Origin: Gammaproteobacteria bacterium
GTDB taxonomy: Bacteria; Pseudomonadota; Gammaproteobacteria; GCA-001735895
Reading direction: 5' to 3'
Assembly (NCBI GenBank): GCA_015494335.1
Contig: WGBK01000053.1
Location: 1-5,313, forward strand
Length of the DNA stretch: 5,313 nt
Part shown: positions 4,621 to 5,313 of the stretch, in pieces
Layout of the letters: each line of letters begins with the position of its first letter
How positions within the stretch are numbered: position 1 is the first letter of the stretch
Program-made: the position numbers and the translations under genes
Notes under the pieces: model-generated
Database searches by the model: none
Told to the model about the DNA's origin: nothing
The model's input: only the letters and a program-made list of their open reading frames with translations

Positions 4621-5313
4621 GGGTTTTCGTCTCCAGTAGCTGCATGAGTCTGGATTGTACGGCATCGGACAGCTCCAGTTCGAGCGGAACCACCCAGATG
4701 TCGTGCCAGGCCTGCGCTTCGGCGATGGGCCGCAGCTTGACCGCGTCCTTGTGGGTCACCAGCAGCGGTTGATCGACCAGTTCGCGCAGTTCCATGGCCG
4801 AGTAATCGTGGTGATCGGGGAAGGCCTGGCAGCGCGGATTCAAGCCGGCCGCGCGCAGGCCGTCGAAGAAGGATTCGGGAAAACCGATGCCGGCCAGAGC
4901 ATGCACGGGCTGGCCGACAAAGTCCGACAACGGACGCCGTCTGGAGGCATCGAGCAGGTTCCAGGCATCGCCGAGTCGTTCCTGCACATCCTCGCTGCCG
5001 CGATCGATGACCAGGTCCACGCTGTTCAGCCGCGACAGGGGTTCGCGCAGTGGTCCGGCCGGCAGGCAGAAGCGGTTGCCGTAGCCGCCGGGGCGTTGCA
5101 CCGCGATCTCGATATCGCGCCCGAGCCGGTAGTGTTGCAGGCCGTCGTCGCTGATCAGCAGGTTCAGTTCCGGGTGCTGGCGCAACAGCGCTTCGGCGGC
5201 GGCAACCCGGTCGGCACCCACCGCGATTGGCAGGCAGGTCAGTTCCGACAACATGTTGGCCTCGTCACCAGCAGCAGGATGGGTCTGGCCCTGTTCCAGC
5301 AGCCGGATATCAC
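4613..5313 (-). CDS. lpxK: Tetraacyldisaccharide 4'-kinase LpxK, C-terminal part (5' end outside window)
   Basis: LpxK is an inner-membrane-bound kinase that phosphorylates the 4' position of the tetraacyldisaccharide to give lipid IVA. The visible 232 residues cover about the last two thirds. They begin D-I-R-L-L-E-Q-G-Q-T-H-P-A-A-G-D-E (G-D-E at 15-17), then A-V-G-A-D-R-V, the signature S-D-D-G-L-Q-H-Y-R-L (54-63), L-P-A-G-P-L-R-E-P, F-P-D-H-H-D-Y and V-T-H-K-D-A-V-K, where the first and last groups are typical of catalytic and substrate-binding regions. The reading frame stays open to the window edge, so a Met codon at 5252-5254 is internal and not the start; roughly 90-100 N-terminal residues, including the P-loop, lie beyond 5313. 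The stop TAA overlaps the start of the Trm112-like gene. Upstream, msbA or exbD-type genes are common neighbours, not visible here. Confidence 0.95.
   Translation of the reverse strand, partial: DIRLLEQGQTHPAAGDEANMLSELTCLPIAVGADRVAAAEALLRQHPELNLLISDDGLQHYRLGRDIEIAVQRPGGYGNRFCLPAGPLREPLSRLNSVDLVIDRGSEDVQERLGDAWNLLDASRRRPLSDFVGQPVHALAGIGFPESFFDGLRAAGLNPRCQAFPDHHDYSAMELRELVDQPLLVTHKDAVKLRPIAEAQAWHDIWVVPLELELSDAVQSRLMQLLETKTRG

Noticed and set aside
4613..4621. DnaA-box-like TTATCCACG
   Set aside because: It is a single near-match inside the lpxK/trm112-like overlap, whose bases are fixed by coding; no cluster or AT-rich region suggests an origin.
5252..5254. ATG as the lpxK start
   Set aside because: The frame stays open upstream to the window edge and encodes the conserved G-D-E motif of LpxK, so this Met is internal.

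Overview
The window looks like ordinary chromosome from a GC-rich Gram-negative gammaproteobacterium. It carries lipid A and Kdo genes (lpxK, kdsB), so the cell has an LPS outer membrane. It also carries the surE-pcm-yqaA-nlpD block that in many gammaproteobacteria sits just upstream of rpoS. Protein similarity is to the Pseudomonas/Xanthomonas/Chromatiales side of the class rather than to enterics, but I cannot name a genus from sequence alone.

Layout, left to right. Positions 1-2273 hold a minus-strand operon, transcribed right to left: surE (nucleotidase), pcm (isoaspartyl protein repair), a YqaA-type membrane protein, and the 5' part of nlpD (LysM lipoprotein), cut by the window edge. Positions 2274-2583 are the only long non-coding stretch. 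About 215 bp of it is a palindromic element with terminal inverted repeats and internal hairpins, which looks like a MITE-type non-autonomous element. Positions 2584-3099 hold a plus-strand Smr-domain gene, divergent from surE and convergent, with a 2-bp gap, to the next operon. Positions 3102-5313 hold a second minus-strand operon: lpxK (5' end outside the window), a Trm112/YcaR-like small protein, kdsB and a NudF-type Nudix hydrolase.

The first operon suits stationary-phase survival and repair: nucleotide pool trimming, repair of aged proteins, envelope maintenance, and probably rpoS beyond the left edge. The second makes LPS: KdsB activates Kdo as CMP-Kdo, and LpxK phosphorylates the lipid A precursor that accepts Kdo. 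All six same-strand gene junctions overlap by 4 or 8 bp, which suggests tight translational coupling.

I see no defence system, CRISPR array, tRNA, rRNA or intact transposase gene. The signal most worth a second look is the inverted-repeat element. It ends about 8 bp before the surE start codon, so it must form the surE leader and may supply its promoter.
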